Below, in pieces: positions 1-11,271 of a DNA stretch of 64,000 nucleotides. Source of the DNA: Tenrec ecaudatus. Taxonomy: Eukaryota > Chordata > Mammalia > Afrosoricida > Tenrecidae. Each line of letters opens with the position of its first letter. Positions within the stretch are counted from its first letter, which is position 1. The DNA lies in contig NC_134546.1 in assembly GCF_050624435.1 (NCBI RefSeq), positions 38,891,501 to 38,955,500 on the forward strand, given 5' to 3'. A program made the position numbers and the translations under genes. The notes below the pieces were generated by a model. The model saw only the letters and a list, made by a program, of their open reading frames with translations, did not search any database and was not told the DNA's origin.

Positions 1-1390
1 AGACCCCAGATGCTATATCTTTTGATAGCCGGGCACCGTCAGCCTTCTTCACCACATTTGCTTAAGCACCCATTTGTCTTCAGTGGTCGTGTCAAGAGGG
101 TGAGCATCACAGAATGCCAGGTTGTTAGAACAAAGTGTTCTTGCATTGAGGGAGGCCTGGAGCATATAAATATATATAAATAGGTCAATACCTCTATTTT
201 TATGAATTAATGTATTTACATAAGTGCACACCTCTATTTATACCTCTATCCATAGCTTTCTTCCATTTCCTTTAACCTTCTTCCTGTCCCACCATTGTAA
301 TCACCCTACTTCTGCTTCTTAATCCTTCCTCTCAACTAGAGTGCTGTTGCTCCAATACCCCCAGGATCTCTCTGTCCATCTTGTTGTTGATTTTAATTCC
401 CTAGTTGTTCCCCTGTTACGGCATTGTTTGCTCACGGCTCCCGTCCCCTGCCTCCTTCTCCCCCAAGTCCCTCTGGGACTGCCACTCCTGTTGCTTTCTC
501 CTCGAGCTTGCTTCCCATGCCTGTCTGATATAAGCAGGCAAACCAACAATCAGAGACCAAACAAAAAGAAAATGAAAGATTGAAAAAAGAAAAAAAAACA
601 TAATTCCAAGTCTGTCCACTGGCCTTTATGATTACCTCCCCACTGGTCCTGGTGGAATTCCGGGAGCTGCTCCGAGCCGGAATTCTATTTGGGATAGGGG
701 GTGATTTCTGGGGCTTTGTGGCTTGGCTTTGCTCCCATTACTGATCTCTTATGACCCCTTTTGGTTTGCCCCACTGTAGGGGATTCAGACCAGACTCACT
801 CCCCGCCGTGTGTCCCCAGTATTGCCCCCTGTCATGGATTGCTCCAGTGAGGAGACAATAATGTCCAGAGCTGGTGTCAGCCCTACAGTCCTCTCTGTGC
901 CTTAGCAACTCTGTGCAGGGACGTTGCCCTCCAGGCTTGGTGTGCCGATATGGGGTCTAGACAACCTCTCTCTCTGTTTCCTTCTTGGTTTGCTTCCGTG
1001 TGCACATGGTATGCCAGCCCCTCTCCCCAACCTGTAGGTTTAGCTTTGTCCTCTGTAGTACATCCTTCTAGGGAGGGGGTCAGTTTGGCTCTGATTGGGA
1101 CTGGCCTTGTAATCCACTCTTTCCATGCCTTTCTCCATGTGCTTACATTGCCCTCAAGGTTTGGTGGGGTCTGCATGCCTACTCCCAATTCTGTGGAGAC
1201 ACAACCAATACTCTCCCCCTGGGTGTGTGAGTGCCCTGCTCCCCTGGTGCCATCCCCTTTTTATGCCTGCCCCTCCCCTTTCCCTCCTTTCCCCTCCATA
1301 TTGCTTCTTGATTGGCATCCTCACTTGCAGTGTTCTTAACTTTTATTTAAGCAGCCTCAGCTGTGTGGTTGTTCCTTAACCATCTTTTCA
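1..1390 (-). mobile_element. L1 LINE, 3' UTR region (antisense)
   Basis: The reverse complement matches the L1 3' UTR seen again near 24.5 kb: the phrase about 'tcttttgatagccgggcacc' followed by the 'caccacatttgctta' block is shared in opposite orientation. Pyrimidine-rich text farther in resembles the older L1 piece near 10.7 kb. No open ORF2 is present. The match beyond about 900 is weaker, so the right edge is uncertain. Confidence 0.6.
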
Positions 1391-2240
1391 CTATCGGAGT
1401 AGGATCACAGTCCTTTAGAGGTGGGCCCGTTAGGCAACAACTAGATTAGCAGCAGGCAACTTCTCTTCTCTGAACATATCACATTCATCCTTGAAAAACC
1501 CCTTTCCGCTCCCGCTGAACTCACAGCGATTATTCTAACAAGATTTTCAGCTCTTTGAACACTTTCAAAAATGGCATAAAATCCCGTGGGAATTTAAGGT
1601 GTGACACAAAGCTGAAATGAATGACAGCATGTCACCCTCTGGGTGTCTGCCACTTTTCCTCTTGATATTATATGTGTGTTTACTGTATATGTTGTTTGCA
1701 TTTGTAACAAATGCAAAGGAATAAAAATGTGGTATTTCATCAAGAGTGTAGCAAGTTTTATGAACCGAACATATAATTTTTATACCTATGGAAGGTATGG
1801 CCATTGCTGCAGGCACTTAGAACATGCTGCTGCACCGATGGCTATGTTTCAAAAGTAAGGAATGCAAACTTGTGATTTCCACATTGGGTGGCTGCCCAGC
1901 AGCCCCCCTTAGAGAGAACCCCATTTCACGTGCCATGTGAACAAGTGATTCGTGCAACTCAACAAAAAAAGAAACAACCAAAGCTGAGACTCCGTGAAAA
2001 AGAATATGACAAAGATCTTTTAAATGTTACATCTTAAAGAAACAAGATACAAAGCACAAGCAGTATAATTCCTGTTTTGTAAAAAATAAAATATATGCCC
2101 AGGGTGGGGAGAGAGACTCGAAGGACATGTGTCAAAATGTTAAAAAACAGTTGTCTCTGGGTCCTATTGGAGTTAAGAGATCAGATGTATTCTCTTTTCT
2201 GTAGCTGTCCATATTGTTTCAAATACTCTACAAATCACCC
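1391..2240. other. Unclassified sequence, no gene
   Basis: I recognise no repeat family and no coding exon. The stretch is moderately AT-rich and contains a near-perfect 23-bp inverted repeat at 1695-1717 with octamer-like halves, described under findings. Confidence 0.4.
1695..1717. repeat. 23-bp palindrome with octamer-like arms
   Basis: Arms TTTGCATTTGT and ACAAATGCAAA are perfect reverse complements around a single central A. Each arm contains TTTGCAT/ATGCAAA, seven of the eight bases of the POU/Oct octamer ATGCAAAT. Protein binding is only inferred. Confidence 0.5.
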
Positions 2241-2455
2241 ATACATTTTTAGGAACATGAAAACATTTTTTAATAATTTTATTGAGAGCTCTTATATATA
2301 TGTATTTATTTTTACAGATATTATAACAATCCATAAATTGATGATCTCAAACAAACTTGTACCTATGTTTCCATTGTCATTTTCAAAGCATTATCTTTCT
2401 ACTTAGCCCTGATTCTCAGCTCCTCTTTTTTCCCTCCCTCCAGGAACAAGAAAAC
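2241..2455 (-). mobile_element. L1 3' end fragment
   Basis: Read in reverse this gives the L1 tail: a 'gaggagctga' block, a CAAATGT-type block, 'tatggattgt', then an AATAAAATTATT poly(A)-signal tail. It is the same tail seen at 19.7, 21.2 and 25.4 kb, here strongly diverged. Confidence 0.65.
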
Positions 2456-2579
2456 ATTTTGAATGAAAATTATTTCTGTCATAATGATTAAAGCACTAGA
2501 TAATAACATTAAGATTTTCCCTTTTTAATTTTAAAAGAAATATGCTACTGGTTCTGCCGAGTCAGGGAAAATCAGTTGA

Positions 2580-2709
2580 ACTCCACCACTGAGTTCAAAA
2601 CTACCAGTTGCTCCATGCAAGAAAGATGAGGCTTGCTACTCCCATAAAGGTTTACAAGCTCAGAAACCCAGAGGGGCAGTCTACCCTGTCCTACCGGAGA
2701 GCCACGATG
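2580..2709 (+). mobile_element. AfroSINE, partial
   Basis: Contains the SINE body 'agttcaaaactaccagttgctcc', then 'aggggcagtctaccctgtcc'. The tRNA-like head with A and B boxes is largely missing, so it is truncated at the left. Confidence 0.6.
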
Positions 2710-3250
2710 AAGATCAAGGATTGCAGCCTGCAGTAAGGATTACAGTTCAATGTAAAGAAAATGAAAATTCTGACATCTGGGCCAATGGGCAAGGTCATAA
2801 GGGAAGAGAAGATATTAGTTGTCAAAGATTAGATTTTACTTAAAGCCAAAAGGAACGCTCCTAGAAGCAGCAGCCAGGAAACTAAACCAGTGTGCTGCAT
2901 GGGGGGAGTCTGCTGACGTTACCAAGGACAGCAGACAACACACAAAGCTGCCATTGAATAAGTACAGCCAGAAGGTAGTGATTAGAAGAGAGGAGGGTGA
3001 GACGTTGTCTCACATATTTTAGACATGCTCTAAGGGGCACCAGCCCTTGAAAAGGGCCGTCAAGGTGGGTGAAGCAGAAGGGCTGTGACAGAGGGGAAGA
3101 GCCTGGGCAAGAGGGGTTGGCACAGTGGCTGCAACAAGTTCAAGCACAACGACCATGGTCAGGATGGTGCAGGACCAGGAAGCCTTTCACTATGTTGTCC
3201 ACGCGGTTGCTTTCTCAGCACTGACTCCACAGCACCGAACAGTGACAACA
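2710..3250 (+). mobile_element. RTE/BovB-like LINE, 3' portion
   Basis: Corresponds to the end of the RTE reverse-transcriptase ORF and its tail: 'agtaaggattacagttcaatg', later 'ttggcacagtggctgcaac' and 'aggatggtgcaggaccagg'. Frames are broken throughout. It is a dead, 5'-truncated copy abutting the preceding SINE. Confidence 0.7.
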
Positions 3251-3410
3251 TAGAGGTTGGAATCAACCGAGGGACAGTGGGTTGTTGCTTGGGTGGCTGT
3301 GATGTCCTTGAGGAGGTTCTGACTCACTGCCAGCCTCTGGACAACAGCGCTTGGCGCTGCTCTGTCCAGCCCCATCTTCACAATCGTGTGAGCACCTGGT
3401 GGTAGCCACT

Positions 3411-3972
3411 TGTGTCAGTCTGGGTACATCAGAGAATCTAATCCACGGAAACTCATATGTATAAGAGTTCTATATAAAAAAAGAAAAAATGGAACTGAAA
3501 GATTAAAAAAGAGTTCTATATAAAGGATAAATGCACACCAAGAAAACATCCCAACCCAGTGCTGCCCAGGCCCACAGTCCAACATTAACCCATATGTCCG
3601 ACACCAATCCACAAAGTCCTCCTCCATCTCACAAAACACACACAATGACACCGACTGCAGGAGAAAAGCCTAGTCAGTGAATGTGTCAGCATCTCAGCGC
3701 TGACAGGGGTCTCCACATGGCTGCTCCAGCACCCAGGGCTGCATCGGGGTAGGTCCATGTGGCTTCTCCTCAGGGATGTCTTGCAGGAAGTGAGCCTTGT
3801 CAGCTGAAGCAGAGAACTGGCTAAGGCAGCTGCACCCTGGTCCGGCCATCAGAAAGCAAAAGACCCGAGAACTTGAAAGGCGAGGCTCACCGAGCCATTT
3901 ATCCCTCCACCCTTCAATTAACCCTACATGTGTTTACCGGCCAGGTTGGCACAATAAGCTTTAACTAATTCA
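3411..3972 (-). mobile_element. Solo ERVL-type LTR with perfect target duplication
   Basis: Read on the - strand this has the MLT2-like layout, starting near 'aggttggcaca' (reverse) and ending ...CTGACACA. It is flanked on both sides by CCACT (3406-3410 and 3973-3977), the 5-bp duplication expected of ERVL integration. A short internal duplication of 'agagttctatataaa' lies at about 3465-3525. The same family occurs at 11.3 and 50.4 kb. Confidence 0.75.
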
Positions 3973-3984
3973 CCACTGTGTTCA

Positions 3985-5212
3985 ATCCATCTCCTTGATA
4001 CGCTTCCTCACTTCCCAAGATTGGTTTGTTCTCCTGGCAGTTTATGGTGATTTCTCACCAATACCATCTTCTCTTCTGGACTTCCTTATTCACTGTCCAA
4101 ATCTCCTATGCATGAGGTGATTGAAAATACCATGGCTTGGGTCAGGCACACCTTAGTCCTCAGAATGATGTCCTTGCTCTTCAGTCCTTTAAGGAGGTCT
4201 TGGGCCGCAGATCTGCCAGCGCGATGCATTGTTTAACTTCCCGTGGACATTAATGGTGAATCCATGTAAATGAAATCCTTGATAACTTCAACCTTCGTTC
4301 CATGTATGATGATATTGTCTATTGGTCAGTTGTGAGGATTTTTTATTTCTTTTCTTTGGGGTGCAAGTCCTTTAAATTCTTCTCACTTTTTAGCATGTCA
4401 TCTGTGAATCTCGGGCTGTGAATTATTCTTCCTCCAGTTCTGATGTTGCGACCTTCATATCATCCAGCTTCTCAGATTATATGCTCGGGATGCAGAGGGA
4501 ATAATAGGGTAAAAGGATACAACCTTGATGTTTGCCTTCCTGTTTTTATACCACATCATTCCCTTGTTCCGTGGGCATGACCACTTCCTGGGCTATATCC
4601 AAGTTCCACAGGAGCACAAAGAAGTCTTCTGGAATGCCCTTTCTTCTCAATAGTGTCCATGGCTCAGTGATCTGAGCCAAACAGCTGAATGCTTTTGTGT
4701 AGTCAATAAAGCACAAGTAAACATATTTCTGGTATTCTCTGCTTTCAACCCCAATCCGCCTGACATCAAGGATAGCTCTTGTCCCATATTATTGGCTGAA
4801 CCTGTTTTGAATTTCTGGCACCTTCTTGTTAATGTACCACAGCATCCATTTTTTAACTCTCGTCAGCAAAATTTTATTCGCATGTGGTATGAGTGATAAC
4901 GAAAAACCAAGCTCACTGCCAATTCTGGCTCATAGAAACCTTTTAGGACAAGGTAGAACTGCCCCCTACAGGTTTCCAAGACTGTAACTCTTTATAGGAA
5001 TAGAAAGTCCCATCTTTCTCCCAAGGAGAGGCTGGTGGTTTTGAACTGTGGATTTTGTGATTAGCAGCCAAATGTATATTGTTCTATAATTTCTGTATTC
5101 TTTCTTTGGAATGGATACAAATAGGAATCTCTTCCAATTGGTTGGCTAGGTTTCCTGGCAGAGACGAGTGAGCGCTTCTAGTGCTTCACCCGCTTGTTGA
5201 AACATTTCAGTT
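3985..5212 (-). mobile_element. RTE/BovB-like LINE, interrupted by a SINE
   Basis: The reverse complement contains the RT-domain phrase coding for FIDYAKAF (here around 4690-4720, 'gtgtagtcaataaagcacaa') and the 'cttccaactgactgg'-like segment at 5140. An AfroSINE splits it at 4912-5082. Many stops and frameshifts; not functional. Confidence 0.7.
4912..5082 (-). mobile_element. AfroSINE inserted in an RTE
   Basis: Antisense SINE body: 'ctggctcatagaaacc', 'gtagaactgcccc', 'catctttctccc', 'ctggtggttttgaactg'. RTE sequence resumes on its right side. Confidence 0.7.
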
Positions 5213-5690
5213 GCTATTCAGTCCATTCTAACTCATAGGGATCTTATATAGGGCTTCTGGGACTTTAAATCTTTTTTCTTAATTAAAAGATCATTTTATT
5301 GGGGACTCTGACAACTCTTGTCACAATCCATCCATCGATTGCATCAGGTATGTTTGTACATATGTTGCTTCATTCTTTTCTAGACATTTATTGAGTCCTT
5401 GGAATCAGCTCCTCTCCCCTACCCCCGCTAATACCCCCCTGACAGACTATAAATTATTATTACTTGCATATCTTACACTGACTGCTGACTCCCTTCCCAC
5501 GTGTTTTCTGTTGTTCTTCCCCCTGGAGACAGGTGTATGCTTAGGTGTCGATCATTGCGATCAGTGCTGGGCCTTTAAATCTTCATGATTACAGATAACC
5601 TCATCTTTCTGGGAAGCAGTGGCTGGTAGGTTGGAACCACCGACTTTTCAAATAGCAGTCCAATAGTTATCCAACAGTTCCACCAGAGTT
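5213..5690 (-). mobile_element. AfroSINE split by an L1 insertion
   Basis: The left part (5213-5262) has 'tccattctaactcatagg'. The right part (5584-5690) has 'cctcatctttctgggaagc' and 'ggttggaaccaccgac'. Together they form one antisense SINE with the L1 fragment 5274-5572 between them. Confidence 0.75.
5274..5572 (-). mobile_element. 5'-truncated L1 insertion with 11-bp target duplication
   Basis: L1 3' tail in antisense, with a T-rich start and 'cattttattgggga'. It is flanked by the direct repeat CTTTAAATCTT at 5263-5273 and 5573-5583, a typical duplication for L1-mediated target-primed reverse transcription. Confidence 0.75.
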
Positions 5691-5774
5691 AACAACACCA
5701 CTACAAAATAAGGGTACTAAGATGCACTTCGGACTTGCATACGAATTCACCTTAAAGAGATGTTTAGGAGCGGA

Positions 5775-6096
5775 TCTCTTTCATAACCCAGGGCCCACCT
5801 GTAAGTAACAGGAAAAGGCCCAGAAGCCAATGTGGACCCATGCCTGCGGGCAGACTCTACCTGTCTTGCTTGAGGGAAGATTCAGCTGTCTGCTCACTTG
5901 ACCTTGGACCCGGCAGCCCAGTCTATTAACTTCCAGTATTTAACTGTTCCACGAAAGTGAGTTAAACTGGGCCGTCTGTACTGCTGTGTGGACTAATTAG
6001 CTGTAATATTCATTCTCACTGTAGAAAACTATCCTTTTATATATATAAATAATCACCAGTGTCCTAGTTTTGTTTCTTTAGAGAATCCTGCCTGGC
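5775..6096 (+). mobile_element. ERVL-type LTR, 3' part
   Basis: Shares with the LTRs at 38.8 and 61.9 kb the phrases 'gtgagttaaactg', 'gctgtgtggactaatta' and the terminal 'tctttagagaatcctgcc'. The 5' half is missing or unrecognisable. Confidence 0.65.
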
Positions 6097-6324
6097 ACAC
6101 CCACCCTGGTGGTCTGATTCCAAACTTGGCACATTTTTTTCATCGCCACCGCCACCGCGACTAAATGAGCAGGCTCGTCAGTTGGAGAGGCAGGAAGATG
6201 GCAGAGAGCTAGTCTCTCTCCTTTCCCTGCCCCCACCTGCAGCAACAACATTCACCCAGAATGGAAGTGAGTCTCTCATAGGTCAGCTCACAGCATGGCC
6301 TGCCAGGAGCCCACTGATGTGTTC

Positions 6325-6665
6325 CACCTCTTCCTAGCTGTGTAGCTAACTGTGGGCAAGTTACTGAAGCCCTTTGGATAAAAATAGATAAAGGACCAGA
6401 CGTCCTGCTTTTGGCGGGACAGTCCCGATTTTTAACATTTTTCCCCGCGGCCCATGGCGTGTTAAAAAAGTCCTGATTTTTGGAAAGAATGCACGACAAG
6501 CTAGGGTATATGGTTTTCGGCTGCCGTGTCGCTATTTCGCCAGGATATGAGTTTGATCAATGGTGTCCCGTTTTACCAATGTTAAAATCTGGTCACCTTA
6601 CTCATAGGATCATTCAAAAAATTAAATAGGACAACTCATGAAAAGTTCCCAGTGCCTGGTGGTGG
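6325..6665 (+). repeat. MIR SINE split by a ~210-bp element
   Basis: The MIR core 'agctgtg...gggcaagttact' occupies about 6335-6390. MIR text resumes at 6601 with 'ctcataggatcattc' and 'cccagtgcctgg'. The interruption is 6391-6600. Confidence 0.55.
6391..6600. mobile_element. Short inverted-repeat element inside a MIR
   Basis: The left end 'aaggaccaga' and the right end 'tctggtcacctt' are approximate inverted repeats, and the element interrupts an otherwise continuous MIR. No coding capacity. Probably a non-autonomous DNA transposon; I cannot name the family. Confidence 0.45.
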
Positions 6666-7315
6666 TTGCTGTCCGTTGTCATCCAGGCAGCTCTGCTCCT
6701 GTGGGACAGCCCGGCCTGATGATCCCAGGCCCTCTTCCTGATAGCGCCCCGGCTTGGGCACGTGGTTGTGGCCACCGCCTCATTGATAATCCCTTCCGTT
6801 TTGGTTGGCCGTCTACTTGCCAAACATGCTGGCCTTTTCTTCCTGGAGCTTGGGGAGGTGGTCAGCACTTAGTCTCGAAATCTCATTGAAGTCAGGATTG
6901 CGATCCTCCCAACGCTCCAGTGCATCAGAGTTGGCTGCCTTAAAAGCACAGCAGAAATGGTGCCTTGGACAATCAGGCTATTTGGGGGGGGGGGGCGCAT
7001 ACCCATCAGTAAGACACCATTGCTGACACCTCGTTGAGATGAAGATCAGACCTGGGACAGAGTGGGGGAAGGACAGAAGGGAAAATGAGATGTTCCTGGA
7101 ATCTGACCAAATCCCTGCCGGTCTTCATCCACAAGTGACATGTCGTACGATTTCTTCACTCGTGCCAAGGAAATGTCTCTCCTCCAGCACCGTCACCGTG
7201 TTTCATTGAAAGTATTTTTTTTAACTCCAAGAGTCCAAAATGGTATAGAATCAGTCTTCTTCTCACCCCCAGCCCCAAACTGCTGAGCACCCCCACCCCA
7301 AAGGCCATCACCATG
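6666..7315. other. Unclassified sequence, no gene
   Basis: No recognisable exon or repeat family. Contains a run of 12 G at 6984-6995. Open frames here are short and lack similarity I know. Confidence 0.35.
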
Positions 7316-7824
7316 TGTGTTAGTCCGGGTGGACTGGAGAAACAAACCCATAGCACACATGTGTATAAGGAAGAGGTTTATATACAAGAGCAATTGTACA
7401 TTAAGATACATCACAACCCAGTCCAGTCCAAGACCATAAGTCTGATATTAGCCCATATGTCTAATACCAATCTATAAAGTCCTCTTCAGACCCATGAAAT
7501 ATATGCAATGAAGCCAAATGCAGGATGATCACAAGCCGGCGGGTAGAAAGTCCAGTGGCGTTGTAAACATCTCAGCACTGGCAGGGCTTCTCCGCCTTCA
7601 GAGGTCTGGTTGCGTCCATGTGGCTTGTCTTCTGCAAATGTCTCCCAGGGAGTGGTAGAGAGAGAGAAGTGTCTTCTGCCTCTGAGGAGGAAGTACCAGA
7701 TTTCCTAGAATTCTCAGAAGGCCCTGCCCACACTGGTCTCATTGGCTATCTCCAGATTGACAGACTAGACTCCACCCCTATACTCCTAATCCTTAAATTG
7801 ACACCAGAATAGGGGACGACCATA
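7316..7824 (-). mobile_element. Solo ERVL-type LTR with perfect target duplication
   Basis: The + strand starts TGTGTTAGTCCGGGTGGACT and reads through 'tctgatattagcccatatg' to a 'gacaccagaat' end, i.e. the antisense of an MLT2-like LTR. CCATG flanks both sides (7311-7315, 7825-7829). Same family as 21.9, 60.1 and 63.1 kb. Confidence 0.75.
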
Positions 7825-8046
7825 CCATGACTCAGTTTGTTAAGGTATACATGTTTCCATATTTAAAACATGTGAGAACACTAGTATTACATTTCCAATC
7901 AATACTATCTCTTAGAGGATGTTCTATATCGCGCACCTAAGACGTTTACCTTATTTGTCTTCTTGAATCTTACTCCTCCACAGCTGCACAATATCCTTAA
8001 TGTGAACACAGCACTAATTATTTAACCAGCTCCCTTCTGCAGTGGA

Positions 8047-8160
8047 CCATATATACTCGTGTATAAGCCGAGATTTTCAACACATTTTTAATGCAGTTTT
8101 TGTGGTAAAATTAGGTGTCTCTGCTGATATCCGGGTCAGCTTATACTCAAGTATATACGG
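8047..8160. mobile_element. Short element with ~26-bp terminal inverted repeats
   Basis: The left end 'atatactcgtgtataagcc' and the right end 'gcttatactcaagtatatac' are inverted repeats over about 26 bp with few mismatches, separated by about 60 bp. This is the architecture of a non-autonomous DNA transposon (MITE). Family not assigned. Confidence 0.55.
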
Positions 8161-8799
8161 TAAATTGTTTCCCATCTTTTGCTATGGTGACCCATGCCAC
8201 CAGGTAAGAATCATCTGCGCGTCTCCTTCTTTTTCCTCCTATGAGGCAGACACGATCTCCCCTCTGAAAGTTGGTCTCGTCTAAAACACCGTGGGAAGAG
8301 TTGGCAAACCTGTGCTCCAGGTTTCACCCAACCACTCGTGAGTTCCCATGCAAAACCCTTTCTCGCCGTGCATGACTCAAGTTACGTATTTGTCACGTAG
8401 AAATCATCACAGCTGGTCTCACCAAGAGCTTCTGAGAGTCAAATGACATAATATACGGGGATACTGTGAAGGTCGTATCAATACCCAAGCCTCCCATCAG
8501 ATCAGTTGCTAAGCCAGATATGAACATGCTCATCAATCTTCCCCTTGCCCCTGCTAAAGGAAACTGACTGACTCACAGCTCCTGTCGCAGGTGACCCAAG
8601 GCTGGTGGATATAGGATGACCCTGCCCTCCCCAGCCTCCCACCTTTCACTGCTCACTAAACTGAGCGGGGCCCCTTCTCAATCTGTAGGCTGCTCAATGC
8701 TGTTGGATCCAGACACGTGTCTTCCATGAGGCCCAGCATCCCTTTTTCTGTCATTCCATGGGATCTGGTCTTTTTTTTCTGGTTGAAACTAGCTTCCCT
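8161..8799. other. Unclassified sequence, no gene
   Basis: Nothing recognisable: no exon, tRNA or repeat family I can support. Confidence 0.35.
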
Positions 8800-8972
8800 T
8801 TTCCTATGTGCGTGGGGCTGCAATCCTCATGGTCAGCAGATCGAAACCACCAGTAGCTCTGAGGGAGAGAGAATGGACTTTCTACTCCCCATAAACAGGT
8901 ACAGTCTCAGAAACCTACAGGGGGTCCCTTCGCCATGAGTCAGCATTGACTAGGGGGCAGTGAGTTTGGTTC
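8800..8972 (+). mobile_element. AfroSINE
   Basis: Tail-side landmarks in order: 'agatcgaaaccaccagtagc', 'ctcagaaacctacaggggg', 'catgagtcagcattgac'. The tRNA-like head is eroded. Confidence 0.65.
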
Positions 8973-9029
8973 GGTTTTTGGTCCCTTTTCCTGAGCTAAG
9001 TAGGGGAGGAGAGGATTTTTCATGGCTAT

Positions 9030-9178
9030 TGGGAGGTCTGGTGGTTATGCAGAGGGCTACTAATCTCAAGGGCAGCGGTTAGAAACGGCAAGCCTCTCTG
9101 AATGAAGCACATGAGACTGTCTGCTCCTGTTAGGATTCACAACTCCAGAAATCAACTCAATGGCAGGGAGTTTGGCTT
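9030..9178 (+). mobile_element. AfroSINE, diverged
   Basis: The head 'ggtctggtggttatgcag' is followed by 'agcggttagaaacgg' (B-box region) and the end 'aactcaatggcaggga'. It lies just downstream of another + strand copy. Confidence 0.6.
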
Positions 9179-10210
9179 CTTGGGTTGGAGGGGTGCCAAG
9201 CTAGCCCAAGTCTTGTGTGACTTCCACGGGGTTCTGAGAAGTCTCCCAAAGAACTGACTGCAAGGATCTCTCCTTGGGAAAAGTGAAATGACCCTCCCAA
9301 ATCAGGCTTTGCTTTTGGGATACACTGCTTTGTTTAGCTCCGGTGCGGAGTGGGCTCCATGACTTGGCGGTCAGCCTCCCAGGGGACAGGCGGGGTAGAG
9401 CAAGGCCAACAGCGGAAATGGAAGAGCAACCGGACTAAGATCATCCCTTGGGACTTTGCTCCTGTTGATCCTTTCCTCTTACACAAATCCCATGACCCTA
9501 CTCATCCCCTCTCCCCCCAGCTCCTCAAACCAACCACCTGAGCTCTGCCCTTCTGGATCCGGGGTAGATTGCCTAGCTGGCCCCAGTCCTTCATCCTGCC
9601 TGGAGCCACGCCTTTTCCCATAAGTCTTCACAATAATGGCAACTAGATGGACAAAGGTCATTTCCCCATCTTTTAGCCAGAGGTGTGTCCCAAGGTGCCA
9701 TGCCTTTAGGTCAGTCTATGTCCACAAGAAGCCCACGAGGTAGTAGGTGACTCTTAACCTAGGGGTTTAATATTTTTCTTATGCAGAATTTCAAACACAC
9801 AATCTCAGAAAAATAGTAAAATATTCATGATGGACTGTGGCCAAAGGAGCAAAAGGGCGAATTGGTGGTTTGCCAGTTCCAAACCTCTTGTCCTTCCCTC
9901 TACCAGCGCTAGGACCAGGGCATGTGCAGGCTAGCCCAGGTTCCCAGAAAGAGGCTGAGAGAGAGAGAGAGGCACGTGGAACAGAGCAGCCTCAGCCAAG
10001 CCGCACCCCCCAGTGGAGCCCAGCCTGGAGCAGCCAATTCTTAATTGCCTGAGCTAAAGAACTGCTTGTTTTGTGTGCTACTGAAATGTTGTGCTTGTTT
10101 GACATACAAAAGCTGACACAATTACCCTCGAGACTTCTGTAGGTTTCAGTACCGAATTGTAACAGTGGTGGATCAGTGAGTTGTAGATAAACATTGCTCT
10201 GTGCAGCCTG
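9179..10210. other. Unclassified sequence, no gene
   Basis: No supported exon or repeat. A GA-rich patch lies at 9950-9975. Short open frames here look random. Confidence 0.35.
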
Positions 10211-10211
10211 C

Positions 10212-10415
10212 CTAGTAAACATCACCAGATTTAGCAAATAAAAACACAAGACGCCCAGTTAAATGTGAATTTCAGATAAACAATAAGTTATTATTTAGTA
10301 TAAGTATCTTCCATGCATGTTTAGACCATATTTATACTAACCATTATCCATTCTTCATCTGAAATTCAAATTTAGCTTGGCATCCTGGGTTTCTCTGGCA
10401 ATCCCACCCTTCCTT
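10212..10415. mobile_element. Palindromic DNA-transposon remnant (~200 bp)
   Basis: The left arm ('cagttaaatgtgaatttcag', 'tagtataagta') and the right arm ('atttatacta', 'ctgaaattcaaatttagc') are long inverted repeats that could fold into one hairpin. The arrangement matches an old mammal-wide palindromic element; I do not commit to a name. Confidence 0.6.
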
Positions 10416-10529
10416 AGTCTTTGTGGCAATAAAGACATCTTACACAGTAACAATGAGAACGCTCCAGTGGTTGGCACCACAATGCCAGGGAAAAAATGCC
10501 ATGGTACAATGAAAGGATAGTTTGTTTTC

Positions 10530-11271
10530 AGTCATTCATTTTTATTGGCATATAATTTACATATCATATAATTCAATCATTCCACCAGAGGAGGGAGAGC
10601 TGGGCAATCATCATCACAATCAACTTTAGAGCATTTTTTCTTGTCCTTTTTTTTTAGATCGTTTGTTGGCCCTTAGGAGCGTTTTCCAGTCCAGTCTGTT
10701 GGGGCACCACGCCCTGGCCCCAAAGTCCACTTCCAGCATTCCCTGGGGACCTTGCCACTCCATTCCCTTGCTGTTCCACTGCACTCCCCCAGTGCTTTGC
10801 CTCGGTGTGGTGGGATCAGGTCAGGTGCAATTCCCACACTGTGTCTCCGGTGCTGTCCCCTGTATCGCCCTTAGTCACTGAGGGGCATCATTTCTCATAG
10901 TGGGGCCAGCCATGTTGTTCTCTCTGTGGACTGGCTGCTCTACTCAGGAACATCATCCTCACGGCCTGTGCTCCACTCTCTCCTCCTCCCCCTTCATCTG
11001 CTCCCGTGTGCTCTGATCAGATATGTCCCTCTCCAGGAGCTGCAGAATCAATGTCGTCCTTTGAAACAAATATTGTTATTAGCCCCCTACCTTCCCGGCC
11101 ATGTCCCTCGGTAATTATTAATCCAGTTACTGACTCTATAGATGGACCTATACTGGACTTCATATGCAGAAGGAACATACAAAACAAAATCAAGAAAAGT
11201 CAAACAATGACCAAATAAAACAGAAAGACTTCCATTGAAAAGGAGCCTGATATCAGGCATAGTCCTGCCTT
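10530..11271 (-). mobile_element. Old L1, 3' UTR region
   Basis: Starts with the classic antisense tail 'tttattggcatataattta', followed by pyrimidine-rich text similar to the L1 in the first kilobase. No ORF2. It ends at the LTR. Confidence 0.55.
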
